Positions 33,213 to 34,031 of a stretch of DNA of 34,031 nt are shown here, in pieces (the first letter of the stretch is position 1; each line of letters starts with the position of its first letter). Source of the DNA: Bacteroidetes bacterium UBA1947 (GTDB lineage Bacteria; Bacteroidota; Bacteroidia; Chitinophagales; Chitinophagaceae); assembly GCA_002336915.1 (NCBI GenBank), contig DDET01000013.1:270-34300 (forward strand), given 5' to 3'. A program made the position numbers and the translations under genes. The notes beneath the pieces were generated by a model. It had not been told where the DNA came from. It was given only the letters and a program-made list of their open reading frames with translations, and searched no databases.

Positions 33213-33335
33213 ATAAAAGTATATTCCTTTGAGCGTTACCCGGCGAATTTTACCTTTTTTAAGAATTTTTAGCTGTTGTTATCCTTTATTGGGCATATTT
33301 ACGCATTATTAAGTTAGCTTGTTTTTCTGATATTA

Positions 33336-33343
33336 TAGATTTG
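33336..33343 (+). promoter_or_regulatory. -7 promoter element for a candidate small RNA
   Basis: TAGATTTG matches TAnnTTTG exactly, but no protein-coding gene follows on this strand before the terminator at 33491. A weak TTG lies 14 nt upstream, closer than a normal -33. Confidence 0.5.
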
Positions 33344-33349
33344 AAGAAG

Positions 33350-33520
33350 AATTGTTAACCCACTCAAGGAAGTAAACTTATAGATGGGTTAACTATTGGA
33401 GACGTGTTAGGACCAACTATACAAAACAACAAAAGAAATAATCGCTTTGCATGTTATCAAGGAGTAATAACTCATAGGTAAGTTTAACAGAAGCCCTGTA
33501 TTTACAGGGCTTTATTTTTT
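33350..33520 (+). ncRNA. Candidate small RNA, about 170 nt
   Basis: The interval is bounded by a perfect -7 element (33336-33343) and a strong terminator (33491-33520) and has no credible ORF; the longest short frame starting at the ATG at 33451 has 8 codons. Near its 5' end a 9-bp stem (gttaaccca 33354-33362, tgggttaac 33385-33393) closes a 22-nt loop. A related 30-32 nt stretch occurs twice (33364-33393 and 33457-33488). It does not resemble a tRNA, tmRNA or SRP RNA core. It could be a 6S-like or unknown regulatory RNA. The 5' boundary is inferred. Confidence 0.45.
33491..33520 (+). terminator. Rho-independent terminator (+)
   Basis: aagccctgt (33491-33499) and acagggctt (33504-33512) form a 9-bp stem with loop attt, followed by tatttttttt. 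The T run is on the plus strand only, so it ends a rightward transcript although no rightward gene is annotated before it. Confidence 0.85.
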
Positions 33521-33540
33521 TGAGGCGGGTATCAAAAGCC

Positions 33541-33576
33541 AATAAAAAAAGCCATCCCGCGGTTAGCGGGATGGCT
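33541..33576 (-). terminator. Rho-independent terminator of rpsA
   Basis: An 11-bp perfect stem (agccatcccgc 33550-33560, gcgggatggct 33566-33576) with loop ggtta is followed on the minus strand by a seven-T run. It lies 20 nt after the rpsA stop. Confidence 0.9.
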
Positions 33577-33595
33577 TGTACTATTTACAAATGAT

Positions 33596-34031
33596 TTACT
33601 CTGCTGATTCGCTTTCGCCTTCTTCAGCTTTCTTCATTTTTTCTTTCAGTTCAGCAAGTGCACCGAGATCGCCAAGAGTTGGTTTTTCAACTTTGCTCTG
33701 GACGTTCTTAACTGCTTTCTTGGTTTTTTCGTTCTCACTAACAGCATCTTTCTTGGCAGCTTCTTTTTCTTCAGTTTTGCCTTGCTCCCATACCTTAGTA
33801 TGAGAAACCATGATGCGCTTGTCGTTACGATCAAACTCGATGATCATGAAAGGAATTATTTCTTCCACTTCTACATTTGTACCATCTTCCTTGCGGAGGT
33901 GGCGTGCAGGAGCGTAAGCTTCCAGACCATACTGCAGTTGAACTGTAGCACCTTTATCATCCTTCCTTGTTACACTACCTTCATGAACAGATCCTATAGG
34001 GAATATTGTTTCAAATGTATTCCATGGATCT
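33596..34031 (-). CDS. rpsA: 30S ribosomal protein S1, C-terminal part (partial at window end)
   Basis: The frame continues out of the window at its 5' end; 144 codons plus the stop are present. The visible part holds the last S1/OB-fold RNA-binding domain (FPIGSVHEGSVTRKDDKG, then VQLQYGLEAYAPARHL and VEEIIPFMIIEFDRNDKRIMVSHTKVWEQ). It is followed by a Lys/Glu/Ala-rich tail of about 65 residues (KKAEEGESESAE at the end), as in other Bacteroidota S1 proteins. S1 brings mRNA to the 30S subunit, which matters in this phylum because Shine-Dalgarno sequences are rarely used. A strong terminator follows. Confidence 0.93.
   Translation of the reverse strand, partial: DPWNTFETIFPIGSVHEGSVTRKDDKGATVQLQYGLEAYAPARHLRKEDGTNVEVEEIIPFMIIEFDRNDKRIMVSHTKVWEQGKTEEKEAAKKDAVSENEKTKKAVKNVQSKVEKPTLGDLGALAELKEKMKKAEEGESESAE

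Noticed and set aside
33364..33488. The two related 30-nt stretches as phage attachment sites
   Set aside because: They are only about 95 nt apart, imperfect, and no integrase or tRNA gene is nearby.
33491..33520. This hairpin as a second rpsA terminator
   Set aside because: Its T run is on the plus strand, while rpsA is on the minus strand and has its own terminator at 33541-33576.

Overview
The window comes from a member of the Bacteroidota, most likely the Chitinophagia/Chitinophagaceae. Three things point there: two very large secreted proteins end in type IX secretion (T9SS) sorting domains; several promoters carry the phylum-specific -7 element TAnnTTTG in place of a sigma70 -10 box; and short dispersed repeats typical of these genomes occur between genes (CCCCC-TTCA-GGGGG hairpins, and CTCC-TAC-GGAG palindromes around an IS200-like transposase). 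No rRNA, tRNA, CRISPR array, prophage or complete insertion sequence is visible.

Layout. 1-2.3 kb (+): end of hpd (tyrosine catabolism), a DUF2157-like membrane protein and truA. 2.3-4.7 kb (-): a small unknown protein, then rocD directly followed by a VIT/CCC1 iron/manganese transporter. 4.8-7.1 kb: an accessory island with REP-like palindromes, a frameshifted REP-associated transposase, an orphan helix-turn-helix protein with a long acidic tail, and several unexplained palindromes. 7.1-12 kb (+): a DUF6064 membrane protein and a 14-repeat RCC1 T9SS protein that share a duplicated promoter module, then DUF3224. 12-12.9 kb (-): an SRPBCC-ArsR pair with a clearly readable double operator. 12.9-18.5 kb (-): an overlapping cell-envelope operon (YfhO-like protein, hexapeptide acyltransferase, Wzx/MATE-like flippase, KirBac potassium channel, perhaps a small lipoprotein).

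18.7-22.6 kb: a fused alpha-beta 2-oxoacid dehydrogenase E1 (+), a winged-helix-like ORF (-) and a receiver-Crp/Fnr regulator (+). 22.6-25.1 kb (-): a compact five-gene membrane-associated operon (small TM protein, DoxX-like, DUF2071, SAM methyltransferase, four-TM protein) of unknown function. 25.5-30.9 kb (-): a 1780-residue S8 protease with a T9SS signal. 31-33.2 kb (-): a histidine kinase and OmpR-type regulator. 33.3-33.5 kb (+): a candidate small RNA with its own promoter and terminator. 33.6-34 kb (-): the end of rpsA.

The best leads for new biology are regulatory. (i) Two promoters carry a TGAC-N4-GTCA dyad at identical distance from the -7 element, which looks like class II control by a Crp/Fnr protein, and such a regulator is encoded 14 kb away. 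(ii) Two ArsR dyads bracket the -7 box of the SRPBCC-ArsR operon. (iii) There is an apparently unannotated transcript next to rpsA. (iv) A nested 180-bp inverted repeat lies between the protease and the methyltransferase operon. Protein calls rest on recognising family motifs by eye; no search was run.
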